Part shown: positions 35,031 through 46,482 of the stretch, in pieces
Position numbering within the stretch: position 1 is the first letter of the stretch
How the letters are laid out: each line of letters begins with the position of its first letter
Source: Pseudeuparius sepicola
Taxonomy: Eukaryota; Arthropoda; Insecta; Coleoptera; Anthribidae
DNA length: 64,000 nucleotides
Reading direction: 5' to 3'
Assembly: GCA_963920635.1 (NCBI GenBank)
Contig: OY987307.1
Span: 3,224,001 to 3,288,000, forward strand
Translations under genes and position numbers: made by a program
The notes under the pieces: model-generated
Database searches by the model: none
Seen by the model: only the letters and a program-made list of their open reading frames with translations
What the model was told of the DNA's origin: nothing

Positions 35031-35469
35031 CACGAAACGTGCAAGGCATGTAAGAAAAAATATTTGAGGTGGTCAGTGGAAAAGTGGTCCAAGTATTTTA
35101 GTTAGTTTTAATAATGAGAGATAAGTGCATTACCGTATAGTTAAAGTATACAGGGTGGCTTATACAGGGTTTCCCAACGAAAACTTGACCCCCCCAAAAA
35201 TTAGAAAACCGAAAAATATTTGAAAATTCGCCGAGATCCGTCGATTTTTCTTTTTTGGGAGGAACTTTTTTGACAGTCAAGCCAACCCGATATGTTCATC
35301 CCACTAATCCCTAGAAACTCCAACTTTAAAATTTCAAATGGAACTACCCCCCTTGTGGCACATCATTTTAAAGCCCTTTTAATTGTGAATACAGTGATGC
35401 GACATTTTTAGAAATCTGTTGAGATTTGACAGAATTATTGGCTAAAAACGGAAAGTTGACAATCCACTC

Positions 35470-36110
35470 TAAGCGTAGTAATTTCTTACATAAATGCTCG
35501 CCACTAATAAGTTTTTTATCTACTACACACGACCAAATTACCTAGTTTTTAAAATCAAAAAAAGTTCATACAAATTCAAACCTTATATCTTTTTAAAATA
35601 CTCGTATGTAACAAAAAGTCACTGTCACAAAAAAAGTTCCCGTTTTTTTGCTTGTAACCACGAAATCGTTAGCTTAAGCCTGCTATTGAAAGTGGAAATG
35701 TATTTTCGAAATGGTTTATTCTATCACGGAAAGGGTAGAAATTGTTGCAATTTTTTATCGAAATCATGATTGTGCTAAAGCTACAGCACGAATTGCAACA
35801 ATTTCTAACCTTTCCGTGATATAATAAACCACTTCAAAAACACGTTTACACTTTCAATAGCCAGCTGAAACTAACGATTTCGTAGTTACAAGCAAAAAAC
35901 GGGGACCTTTTTGTGACAGTGACTTTTTGTTATTTTAAAACGATATAAGGTTTGAATTCATATGAACTTTTTTGTTTTGCTTCAGCTTTTTCATTTGTGA
36001 CTTTTTTGTAAACTGATCGACACGTCAATAAAAAATTGGTAATTTGGTCGTGTATAGTAGATAAAAAACTTATTAGTGGCGAGCATTTGTGTAAGAAATT
36101 ACTACGCTTA
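35470..36110. mobile_element. 641-bp near-perfect palindromic MITE
   Basis: The tips TAAGCGTAGTAATTTCTTAC are inverted at both ends and the arms continue to pair through GCTCGCCACTAATAAGTTTT to the centre near 35775. Transcribed, it would form a hairpin of about 300 bp. Non-coding; it abuts the Harbinger element. Confidence 0.8.
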
Positions 36111-36430
36111 AACGGCCCATACACTATGCAATTGGTTGTACGACAAGTTGTACAACTCAAGTCAATTCGACTGTCGAAACGATAATTGCATAGTGTGTAG
36201 CGCTGTCGTCCAACAAGTCGTACGACACGGTTGAGTCGTTCGGAAGTTTGGCTGGTTAAAAATTTGTTGTACAACCGCGTTTGATATACGACAGATCGTT
36301 CTAGTGTGTGTGCAATTGGCGACTTGTTGAAACAATTTCAAATCAGATCCAGATCGCCCGTTTCGTTGTCATCGTCGTTGATGTTGCGGTGCATTGTGCG
36401 ATATTAAATAATATTAAAATTATCGTAAAT

Positions 36431-38649
36431 ATGGAAAATAATCATAGTTTTTGAAGTGAATTTATTGACCTGTATCGTGAGCAGGTCTGTTTATGGGATG
36501 TGAAGTCCAATGAATATTCAAATAAACATAAAAGGAATGCCAGCTATGAAATTTTATTAAAAAAATTACAAGAAATAAATTCAAAAGCAACCGTCGAGGT
36601 TTTAAAGAAAAAAATTCATAATATGCGAACAGCATTCAGGCGTGAGCTAAAAAAGGTAAACTCAAACAATTAATAAAGAAGTACGTCACTCAATAATATT
36701 ATATTTTATAGGTACAATCTTCGAAGGGCACAGGAAAAGGGGGCGATACATATGAACCGACACTATGGTACTTTGATTTGCTTCTATTCACCTCACAGTC
36801 AGAAACCGGTAGAAAAGGCGTATCCACAGATGAATCGGAACACGAAACAGTAAGCATAATTTTTATGTATTTTATGATTTTATTATTTAAACTGAATTAG
36901 AAACAATACAAAAAAATATAATGTATGTTTGTATGGTATAACATGGTGTGTTTACGCTATCATTTTTTCTTGGAACGCAGTCTTTCCGATGGTAGTATAA
37001 TAGTTTTTATATTTATTCCTAACTTGCTTCGCAGAATTACTTGCATTTTTGGTCAAGTTTCTTCTATCCAAACCTAGTAAATTACCACTCTGTCTCCATT
37101 CTCCTGGTGCAACATTACCATTAACGATGTCTTCATAATCCACAGAACTTTCTGTTATGTAATTCTTTTTTGACCTTCTTCTTAAGAAATTATGTAATGC
37201 ACAACATGCCAAAACAACGGCATCGATCCTTCCAATGTTTATAGCAATAGGCTGCAAAAATACCCTGAACCGTGATGCCAAAATTCCGAAAACATTCTCC
37301 ACTACTCGGCGTGCCCGACAAAGCCGATAGTTAAAAATTTTTTCATCGTGGCTTATTCCTTTTTGCGCATATGGCTTCATTAGATTTTCCATCAATGGAA
37401 ATGCCTCATCGCCAATAAATACATAAGGAAACTCATCCGTAGTATTGGGAAGGGTTGATGGGTTTGGTATATTCAATTTATTTTCTTTCAACCGCTTACA
37501 AATTCCTGTATTGTTCCATATTCCCCCATCCGATACACGTCCATTGGTACCAGTATGAACGTACAAAAATTCATAATTTGCATTTACAATTGCAAATAGC
37601 ACAACACTAAATGTTCCTTTATAATTGAAATAATATGATCCAGAGTTTGCTGGCTTTTTGATAAGAATATGTTTACCGTCCATTGCTCCCAGGCAGTTTT
37701 CAAACTGCCACATGGTTTTAAAATCGTGAGCCACTTTTTGCCACTCTTCTGGAGTTGATGGAACCTGAAAATAAAAATTTGATTATGTATTTAAATATGT
37801 ATTTGTATTAGCATTTTGTTTAATGTTTTTCACGGCATTCTAAGGACCAAATTCTGAATGTCTTGGTATCGTTTCTGAAAAAATAATTACCATGGACACC
37901 GTTTCGTTTTTATGGCAATTATCTTCTTGTTAAAGATACGAAGACATCAGAATTTGGACCTAAACGTTTTTAAAATAGAATTTTTTCAGGTAGATGCACT
38001 TGAAGAGACTGAAAATGAGGAAGAGTTTGAAACACACGCGGAAGCACCTTTGACGCCATTCTCTTCTGTCAGTGACTTGGAAGAACAAGTAAATTTAAAC
38101 AGCAATGATACCAATGATACTGCACAAACCTCTTGCACACTAAAAACTCCACAGACCTCCAGAGCCTCATCTTCTAAAAGCATATATCAACAAAATACTA
38201 GTACAAAAAGAAAAAAGACTAATGCCATCGAACAAAAGAGACAAAAGGTACTATATTTAGCTCACAAGGCACTATCAGAAAATACTTCTACTAACACTGA
38301 AGAGGAATATCATATTGCTGGTAAGAGAATCGGATATCAATTAAAAGCAGTTGAGGGACATCAGCGAATCATAGCAGAAAAATTGATATCCGATGTGATG
38401 TTCTACGCAAAAATGGGTAAACTGACAGAAGACTCTAGTATATGCATACCTTCAAACTCTCAATCGCAACCCATCCATCTTTCTGCTCAACAAAGCCAGC
38501 AACCACAAGGTTATGCACCCAATTCAGGGTTTCAATCAACAGAAGGCAGCACCTACTCGATGCTGATGCCCTCACAAGTTCAAAACAGTGAAAGCACCAC
38601 CTCTCGAGTAAGAAATTTTTTTTCTACATATCAACCACAAGACTATTAG
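36431..38649 (+). pseudogene. Harbinger MADF-type DNA-binding protein (3 exons)
   Basis: Exons 36431-36655, 36712-36849 and 37990-38649 join in phase (donors GTAAAC and GTAAGC; acceptors TTTTATAG and TTTTTTCAG) to about 340 codons. The N-terminal part is a MADF (Myb/SANT-like) domain: FIDLYREQVCLWDVKSNEYS, KHKRNASYEILLKKLQEI, NMRTAFRRELKK and YEPTLWYFDLLLF. The C-terminal exon is acidic then Ser/Gln-rich, with a BESS-like helix region (GYQLKAVEGHQRIIAEKLIS). Such proteins assist Harbinger transposases in nuclear import and end binding. Codon 8 is TGA, right before the MADF domain, so this copy is broken unless a later start or readthrough is used. The second intron contains transposase exon 2 on the other strand. 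Confidence 0.75.
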
Positions 38650-38952
38650 AAAAGAATATTTTTATCCATTTTACTTCCCGTTGTATTTTAAGTTACAAGA
38701 GTGTAATATTTATTTTTATTTATAGTATTTCATAATAAATATAAATAAAGGCGTTATTATTTTACTTACCTTTAAGTATTCCTCTTTTAAGGCTTCGTAA
38801 ATGGCACAGCATGTCTCAGGAATTATTTTTCCAGTGGCTTGAGGGGATATGGCAGTACTGAATTTAAGGTCTTCATAAGAATTTCCAGTTGCCAAATATC
38901 TTAGCGTGACAGTTAATCTTTCTTCGGCACTAATTGCGTCCCTCAGTTTTGT
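36952..38952 (-). CDS. PIF/Harbinger DDE transposase, N-terminally truncated
   Basis: Exon 1 (38952-38770) reads KLRDAISAEERLTVTLRYLA, TGNSYEDLKFSTAISPQATG and IIPETCCAIYEALKEEYLK, then a GTAAGT donor. Exon 2 (37764-36952) follows in phase with VPSTPEEWQKVAHDFKTMWQ. The DDE_4-type catalytic set is complete: CLGAMDGKHILIKKP (Asp), YVFIGDEAFPLMENL (Asp) and ARRVVENVFGILASR (Glu). The 331 remaining codons have no internal stop. Compared with family members of about 400 residues, the N-terminus is missing because a hAT element inserted at about 38953, so the enzyme is probably inactive. A second, diverged Harbinger exon of the same type lies at 44814-45006. Confidence 0.85.
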
Positions 38953-41260
38953 ATAGAGTTGGGATGGTCAATTGACAGGGTCAATTGACCAGTCAATTTG
39001 ACCAATTTTGACCACAAAGTATTTGACCGGTTTTGACCGGTCAAAACATCCAATATTCGGCGCGATACATATTTTTGCCGCTTGGGCGCGTCCCGTTCGT
39101 CGCGTCTTTGCGGGAATCCCCGATCGATTTACGTTGTTCGTCGGGGATTTACACGCGGACTAACGATATTATTTTATCTACCACTGTGGTTAGAGGTTGG
39201 AAGCTGGTGGGCGCTTTGTAACAGAAAATAAACTTCACAATGAGCAAACCCAGATCTGAAATTTAGAATTGTTTTTCGGAAATACGTGAAGAAAAAAAAG
39301 TCAAGGGCAAATGTAATTATTGTGGAGAGATCTACGTTACACACCCAGATAGGATGAAAAAACATATTTTGAAAAAATGCAAAAAGGTTCCTGATGCAGT
39401 AAAGAAACAATATGTAAGTAACTAAAATAGTAGTAGTAAAATTTTGCACAAATAAAATAGGGTTAGGTTTCTTTATTATTTTTTTCTTCATTACATCTTG
39501 TATACCTGTATACCTACATTCTATAATTAACCTTTTTTGGGAAAGTGAAGTATGAACTTTTTCACTGTTTTCAGATTGACGTTTCCAAAAAAGTAAAACG
39601 GTCTGATTCGAATGATTCCTCCATTCAAGACGAAGATGAAATTATATTTCAAGGAGAAGTAATGGAAATGAAAAGAAAACAACCCCGTTTAGAAACCCAA
39701 GAGAATAAAAATCTCAACGATGGCCCATCTGGATCCAACATAAGTAAGAGTTCAAAAATTCAAAAAATAACACCTTTTTTTGACCGATTAGACGATTCTG
39801 AGAATTTAGAATTACAACATCTATTTTGTGAAGCTGTTTACACGTCAAATTGTGCACTTTCGATGTTTGAGTCTAATAAATGGAAATCTTTTTTTGCAAA
39901 ATTACGCCCAACTTTTAAAATTCCTGACAGAAAAACTATCTCCACTTCTCAACTTGATAAGTTTTATAATAAAATAAAAATGGAAGTTAAGAATCATCTT
40001 GATAATAATGAGGAAAACTTAACTCTAATGAGTGACGGTTGGACCAACATAAGAAACGAAGGTATAATAAATTATATGGTTCATACAAAAAATGGAGATT
40101 TTTTTTTTGATTTTTCGCAACCTAAGGCAACTCGACATACTGGTCAATACATTTCTAGTGAAATTGCCAAAATTATTAGAGAAATCGGTGAAAATAAAAT
40201 AACTGCTCTTGTAACTGATAATGCTTCAAATATGCAGGCAGCTTGGCAGGAATTAAAAAATATTTTTCCGAATCTACAAACATATGGATGTGTTTCACAC
40301 ATATTAAATTTGTTGCTTAAAGATATTGAGTCATTTAAAACATTATCTGATCATGTCGGAGTTTGTAAAGAGATTGTAAAATTTTTTAAATTGAAACATA
40401 TACCTAATGCGATACTGCGAGAAAAACAAGACAATATGGGCAATAATATTTGTTCACTTAAATTACCAGTAGCTACCAGGTGGGGTAGTACAGTAACATG
40501 TATGGAAAGCATTGAAATCAATAAACAGGCACTTCGGGAATGTTTAGTCCATCCCGAAGTAGAGAATATGTCGACAAACCGTGTAAAAAATTCGATCCTA
40601 AACGACGTGTTCTGGGATAAAAATAAAAAATTTCTAGATCTATTGAAACCAGTTGTTCGTTTGATTACTTTCATGGAAAATACACAGGCGACTTTATCAG
40701 ATGTTCGTCATAAATTATATTTGTTAAAAGAGCACTTCAATACAGCTATTTCCACAAGTCCGTTTTTAAAACAAGAAGAAAAGGAAACGTCAATAAATGT
40801 GTTAAATAGAATAAAAATGGCTTGTACTGACACACATAATGCAGCATATCTACTGGATCCTAGATATAAAGGAGAAAACCTAACGTCAGATGAGTTGCAA
40901 GCAGCTACCACTTTAATAGTAAAATTATGTTCGCCTGAGACAACTGATGTTTCTGTAATTGGAGAGATAAGCAATTTTAGAACATCGTCAAATAATGTTA
41001 ACAACCATATAATATGGACTGCTGTAAAAGGAGTCACATCTGTTTGTAAACGGTCAGCAGACATTACACCCGCAACTTGGTGGAAGAGCTGGCTGGATAA
41101 GGATAAATCATTGCTACAAAAGGTTGCTATAAAGTTGCTCAGCATGCCAGCTTCTGCAGCTTCGTGCGAGAGGAATTGGTCAGCATGGGGAATAGTTCAT
41201 AGCAAGTTAAGGAATAGGCTAACAACTACACGTTCTGCGAAACTAGTATATGTCAAATAT
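38953..41260 (+). mobile_element. hAT element (BED type), 3' end lost
   Basis: The left end starts near 38953 with TAGAGTTGGGATGGTCAATT and is packed with TTGACC/GGTCAA copies up to about 39050, probable transposase sites. It inserted into Harbinger exon 1. At 41261 its sequence switches to duplication copy 2 inside the transposase gene, so the right tip is gone and the element cannot move by itself. Confidence 0.8.
39240..41260 (+). pseudogene. hAT transposase with BED zinc finger
   Basis: Exon 1 (39240-39413) encodes MSKPRSEI, a TAG stop at codon 9 where the family has a Trp, then the BED finger GKCNYCGEIYVTHPDRMKKH. A GTAAGT donor and a TTTTCAG acceptor join it in phase to exon 2 at 39575. 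Exon 2 holds the RNase H-like core: LTLMSDGWTNIRNEG (Asp), ITALVTDNASNMQAAWQEL (Asp), YGCVSHILNLLLKD and the dimerisation part with Glu, PASAASCERNWSAWGIVHSK. The frame continues open to 41344, but its last 28 residues (after KLVYVKY) are translated from unrelated duplicated DNA and also occur at 29337-29420. The early stop and the lost C-terminus make this copy defective. Confidence 0.85.
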
Positions 41261-41384
41261 AGGATTTCAAAATCGGCGCACAAATTAAAATTTATAGTAT
41301 TTCTTATCAAAACACTTTTTAAGAGCCTCTATGATGATAACTGAAATAAAAAAACGACCCTTAGACAAGGAGATTGCTTTAGAG

Positions 41385-41974
41385 TAGAGATGCATCAAAT
41401 ATTCATCAGACCGAATAATTGGCCGAATATTCGGCCATTCTTTGGACATTGCCGATTATTCGGCAAGGGCAAATTATGGTTTTACTGCTGACTGGGGATG
41501 CACCTGACATCTAAGTTGGATAATAGTGGTTTTTAAATTTTATATTTTAAGTAGATTACATTTTTGTAAAAAAATATTTAATTGGGAATAAATGATTTTT
41601 GCGGAGTTTGGACAAATTGTATATTAAATTAAAATTATAAAAATAGTTAATGCAATCTTTCGCACAATTTTTGTGCTTCTTCAGGCGAAGCTATTGACTA
41701 TTTAGTTTAGAATAAATAGCAAGTAATAATTATTTGTATACATTAAAAATAAATGTAAAATATTGGTAGAAATTTTTTTGTCAATAATTTAATTAATAAT
41801 TTAATATACAATTTGTGCAAACTTCGCAAAAATCATTTATTCCCAAGTAAATCTTGATATTAATTTTTTATTAATCAATAAATTTCATAATTTTTCAAAA
41901 ATCGAGTTAACTCGCCGAATATTCGGTTTCTTAAAAGCATTATTCAGCCTTGCCGAATATTCGGTGCATCCCTA
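41385..41974. mobile_element. hAT-type MITE, uninterrupted (590 bp)
   Basis: The same element as at 29461-34146, here whole. Tips are TAGAGATGCATC and the complement of TAGGGATGCACC, with CCGAATATTCGG palindromes inside each end. Confidence 0.75.
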
Positions 41975-42257
41975 ATCACGATAACAACTAATAAAATAAA
42001 TAACGAACAAAATAAAGGGTACTAAGGAAAATAAAAAAATAATATGCCAGAAAAATAGTATTCTAATATTTCAACTTAAACAAAAACATAAACTCATAAA
42101 AACTAAACAGAACTGATAACTTCACATCTTAAAATATGTTTGATACTTAAGTATTATGTATACAAAGATAACAAAAATAACACAAGCACTTTGGTTTTGA
42201 CTAACTACTTTAAACAAAACATGCATAAAATAAAAAAAAATTAACGCATACATAAAC

Positions 42258-42387
42258 TCATTTCTTAGCGAATTTCTTCATGTTTTCGCTTATGTAAGAA
42301 AACGGTGGCCTGTCTTTGGGATTGAGGCTCAGACTAACCTTGATCAAGTTGTCTACTGCTTCGATGCCATAGAATCCTTTTGGCAAT
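42258..42387 (-). CDS. Kinase-like gene, last exon, copy 2
   Basis: The exon is identical in sequence to the one at 34430-34559: acceptor GTTTCTTTCAG, one base completing a Lys codon, then the kinase C-terminal block with NPKDRPPFSYI and a TGA stop. It is the nearer of the two to the upstream exon at 61888-62090, about 19.5 kb away, so it is the more likely partner if splicing prefers the proximal acceptor. However, copy 1 is in the older sequence context, which suggests that copy 1 was the original exon and copy 2 arose later between it and the rest of the gene. Confidence 0.65.
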
Positions 42388-42608
42388 CTGAAAGAAACAA
42401 GTGCTCTGCTTAGCTACTACTACTTGACTACGTTCCGATTCCAGACAAAATATAACTAAGCCAATTTTTCTTGCGAAATAAATCGGAGAATACATAAACC
42501 TATACCTATTCACGAGATATACGAAAAATTATGCCGCATTTTTATTTGAATAATAAAAATATAGATTTTAAATGTGGAAATTGTAGTGTGTAAAAATTTA
42601 CTGTATAT

Positions 42609-42845
42609 CAGTGACTACGTTTATCTCGTTCGATCCGATTGAGAGGTTTGAATTCACTGGAGCGGACTCAAATAGACGGCGTAAACCCTACAGATTGAAA
42701 TTCAATCAAATTTAAAATTTCAAGTTAAGCCGCTATTTTCAAACAGAAGTTGGCCAAAATGTGCACCAACCTATACTGTGGAATAACTATAATAAGTTAA
42801 TGTCCCTAGAGGATTGAAAACCGCAGGATTCAACATTTGAACAAT
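42609..42845. repeat. Partial ACTACGTTTATCTCG MITE (dup copy 2)
   Basis: The same partial MITE as at 34796-35030, carried along by the duplication. Confidence 0.7.
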
Positions 42846-43255
42846 GGGACACGAAACGTGCAAGGCATGTAAGAAAAAATATTTGAGGTGGTCAGTGGAA
42901 AAGTGGTCCAAGTATTTTAGTTAGTTTTAATAATGAGAGATAAGTGCATTACCGTATAGTTAAAGTATACAGGGTGGCTTATACAGGGTTTCCCAACGAA
43001 AACTTGACCCCCCCAAAAATTAGAAAACCGAAAAATATTTGAAAATTCGCCGAGATCCGTCGATTTTTGTTTTTTTGGGGGAAATTTTTTGACAGTCAAG
43101 CCAACCCGATATGTTCATCCCCCTAATACCTAGCAACTCCAACTTTAAAATTTCAAATGGAACTACCCCCCTTGTGGCGCATCATTTTAAAGCCCTTTTA
43201 ATTGTGAATACAGTGATACGTCATTTTTAGAAATCTGTTGAGATTTGACAGAATT

Positions 43256-44813
43256 TACGGTATTTGTGTTGTATTATTGCTGAATTTTTGGTAAGTATTA
43301 CTATTTCTAATCTATCGTAGACTAACAATAACACACTTGTAATTATTAATAAGTTAGCACAGAATAAATAGCTTTGCAACAGAAGCCTCCTTACGGACAT
43401 GTGTCAAAAATAAGCGAGTCTCCATTTCAATTTACAGAAAGACACAGTATTTTAAGCACAAATTTGGGTCTAATACAATCTCTTTGTTATGCAGATTAAC
43501 GTAAAATCGAATAAAATGCATATTATTCACGTCTTTAGAAGATATTTCGCTAAAAAGCGAGTCTCCTTTTGACACATGTCGCTAAGGAATTGTCTGTATT
43601 ACTCGTTAGTCTGTGAAGTTAGGCTTCGGATGACGTAATTATTATCAAAATATCAATAAGGCTGGCGTTTACGTGTTTGTCGCGCGATGGAATACAAGAC
43701 TTCTTCATGCGCCTACGTGTTTTATGTTTTTATGTTTGAAAATATCGGCAGAAAAATTTAATCGCCTGCAAGGGCTAAAAAGAGTTATTCCACTGACTGC
43801 CATAGATATTACGATGAGCTTACGCATTTGTAAGACTGTATTATTATATTTAAGTTAATAAAGTTCTGATATATAGTTATGACAGCGCAAATGTTTTTTT
43901 AAGTAGTTTACTTTTAATTTTATTGCTTCACAACTAATATTGAAACCTCGCAACCCTTAACACTGCACAGATTCTCTATAAGAGAAAACCTTGTAAGCGT
44001 CAATTTGTTTTTTTTTGTGTAAAAAGTATTGAGAACGTTTATATCTAATACACGGCAAAAAATCCCATATTAATTCATACAGTACCAGAAAAAAACATAT
44101 TTTTCAAAAATTAATTAACTTTATAAAACAGTTTTACGTGTCTCCTGTAAAATTACCCTTTTGTCGCTTACAAGGTTTTCGTAGCTCAATGACGATATGG
44201 TATAAGCGACATTCAACTCTTAAACAAAAACTTGATACTCAAAAAAGAAATGTCTCAAAAGATAGCATCCAGAGACCTTTGCCTTTATTCTACCCTACTG
44301 CAAACTGTGTAACTGTCGCAAAAAAGAAAGATCTTATAAGAGTTGATTGAGTATATTCCGCCAATTTATCACAATATTTTTTATTCTTTAAAGTGTTCGT
44401 CAACAGCACAGTATGAAATTCCCATAGTTGATAAGAATGATGCATAGTTTTTGTGTTTTTTATTTAGTTAATTGTAATTTTGGAATAAAAATACATAAAA
44501 ATTTGTGTATTTGCATTATTTGGTTATAGTCCCATTATGGAAAATAATTAAACTTCTATAAAACCAAAACGGACTAACCCAAATTATTTTTCGTTTTTTT
44601 TTAAACATAATATTATTTTTAGCAATCTAACACAAATTGAATTCGAATAAAACCTTTTAGAAGTATATAAAAAATTAATATTAAAATGCATATTTTTTAA
44701 ACCTAATTATCTCTGGTTCACAGTAGGCACTGTGCCAATTTTGTAGGTGATTATAGTTATACTAATATAAAATACGGCAATAAATTCTCAAAATGTAAAT
44801 GTTTAAATTTTAC
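43256..44813. other. No gene; scattered short inverted repeats
   Basis: CTCCATTT and CTCCTTTT copies of AAGCGAGTCTCC flank inverted GACATGTGTCA blocks at 43396-43430 and 43550-43580. GAAAACCTTGTAAGCGTCAA near 43987 pairs with TGTCGCTTACAAGGTTTTC near 44162. These look like remnants of small inverted-repeat elements. No protein match is recognised. Confidence 0.4.
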
Positions 44814-45006
44814 ATTTAAAAATTCATCTTTTAGAACAGTGTAGATAGCTTTACAGGTCTCTGGTATGATTTCTCCTAATGCCTGGGGTGATATAATCGT
44901 GGAAAATGTCATATCTTCATAGCTTGTTTCAGTTGCAAGGAATCGTAGAGTCGCCGTAAGTCGTTCGTGAGGTGTAATAGCTTTCCTCATGTGCGTGCCC
45001 TTTCTT
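44814..45006 (-). pseudogene. Second Harbinger transposase, N-terminal exon fragment
   Basis: The minus-strand frame KRKGTHMRKAITPHERLTAT, LRFLATETSYEDMTFSTI, ISPQALGEIIPETCKAIY and TVLKDEFLN matches the exon at 38770-38952 residue for residue in many places but is clearly a different lineage. A GTAAAA donor follows at about 44813. The rest of the gene is not found; a TTAA-flanked MITE cuts it at 45007. Confidence 0.75.
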
Positions 45007-45010
45007 TTAA

Positions 45011-46188
45011 TGGGGAACTTGAAAAAATTTTTTATTTCTTTAATATATTTGCCTATCTATAGCTTTCTATGCACATACCAAATCTCAGCCCTCAAATCGC
45101 AATATTTAATTTGCAATAAATAATTAAAGTTGTGACCGCAAGCTATTCATTTGAAACGACACAAAAAGCGCGAGAATGGTTGTGACGTCACACCGCTCGA
45201 TCAATCGGAAGGCAGTGCCAGGAGTGACAGGTGTGACATGTCTTATTATACAATAGAACGTAATTATGAAAATATTCCATGGCTATGTGAAAATTAAAAA
45301 AAAAAAACAGAAAATTAGCCATAGCTCTTTATTTTTTGTAATAACTATGCCGAGTATTATATCTTTGGAAAGCTCAAAAAATGGCCGATTTTATAAGGCC
45401 ACAGCCAACTATGATTTACATTAAAAAAACAACAAAAGTTTATGTCATATCTCAAAAATCACAAACAACATAAAAAATTGGATTAGATTATCTTATTAAG
45501 TCCAAAATTATCTACAATGTTTGTCTCTACACTTTTTCTGTATAATCAGAAATAACGGAGCTACAGAGATCTGAAGAAATAGCAAAAAATCACTTTTTTC
45601 AAAATATCTAGTGAGCCGTGAACTTTTTTAAAAATCCAAAAGGGGCATTAGATTGAGCATTCAAAACCGCAATTCTTTCCCCATTTAACCTTTGTTCTAG
45701 CTCTGCTAGTTTCCGAGATCCCCATAGTGGGCATCAAAAAAAACTCACCCTGTATATGTATAATATATTATATAATAACTAATAACTCTTTTTAATATAT
45801 ATAATAACTAATAACTCTTTTCAAAAGTTATCAACAATATCAAGACTGAGATAGACTATAACAAGACGGATAGACAAGGATAGGGCATTCTCATTGCTCT
45901 TTTTAAACAAAGCGTGTGTGGTGCTGTAGTTTTTATACATGTGTAGCCCATATTAGTTTATACATGGTGCCGCCGCCCACCAGAGGTGCTACCACCAACG
46001 AGCTACTTGACGTCACAACCACGGAGGGCACGCTACAAGAATGATTTAAATTATGCAGTTTTTAATTGCTTATATTTATTACATAAAAATAAAAAAATGA
46101 TTTTTTTGTGAACTGTGGTTCACTTAATGGCAATAAATTACGTTTGAAAGTAATATTTTTCAAATTTAATTTTTGTACAAGTTCCCCA
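45011..46188. mobile_element. 1178-bp MITE with TTAA target duplication
   Basis: Tips TGGGGAACTTG are inverted at both ends and bordered by TTAA (45007-45010 and 46189-46192), as in piggyBac-related MITEs. Each half contains TTGTGACGTCA, inverted with respect to the other, in a GC-richer block (near 45179 and 46010). There is no transposase. It sits next to the Harbinger exon fragment. Confidence 0.8.
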
Positions 46189-46482
46189 TTAAGCAGGGGT
46201 GAAACCAAACATCATGTACATTCTGAGCAGTCAGCGCGCGACGAAAGTCGACAAGTTACTGCACGAAATATCAGTCTTAACGAGAGCGCGCATGAAGAAG
46301 GTTTATTTTGTCGGGCAGTCGAGATACGTAGGTTGTTTTAGAGGTGTAAAAAAAGTAGTTTTTGGAAACTCGTGGAAAAGTTTGGTTGTGCAGGGTCACA
46401 GAAAAAGGTCGAGAGAACGTGGTAAATGCCCCGAAAGTAAGATGACACCACCATATTTTGGCAAAGCAAGGATCCTCAGCAG

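Larger units (their letters stand above)
29337..35436. repeat. Segmental duplication, copy 1 (interrupted by piggyBac)
   Basis: Apart from 4097 bp of inserted piggyBac DNA including one TTAA, this segment matches 41261-43255 nearly base for base: about 2003 against 1995 bp. It starts inside the foldback element at 27188, which continues leftwards here but not at copy 2, so this copy is in the older context. It contains a hAT MITE, a kinase terminal exon and part of the ACTACGTTT MITE. Small differences collect near the right end (35215-35330). Confidence 0.9.
36113..38952. mobile_element. PIF/Harbinger element, right end lost to hAT
   Basis: The left tip starts near 36113 with GGCCCATACACTATGCAATT and subterminal CGACAAGTTGTACAAC-type inverted motifs, typical of this superfamily. 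It carries the usual two genes, a DDE transposase (minus) and a MADF-type DNA-binding protein (plus). At about 38953 transposase exon 1 is cut by a hAT end, so the right tip is missing. Confidence 0.8.
41261..43255. repeat. Segmental duplication, copy 2 (piggyBac-free)
   Basis: This is the twin of 29337-35436 without piggyBac DNA; the target TTAA is single at 41624-41627. Its left border cuts the hAT transposase gene and its right border is near 43255, where similarity to copy 1 stops after GACAGAATT. Most of it is identical to copy 1, with a handful of substitutions and small gaps (for example two missing bases pairs of AG near 42809 and changes near 43068-43130). Confidence 0.9.
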
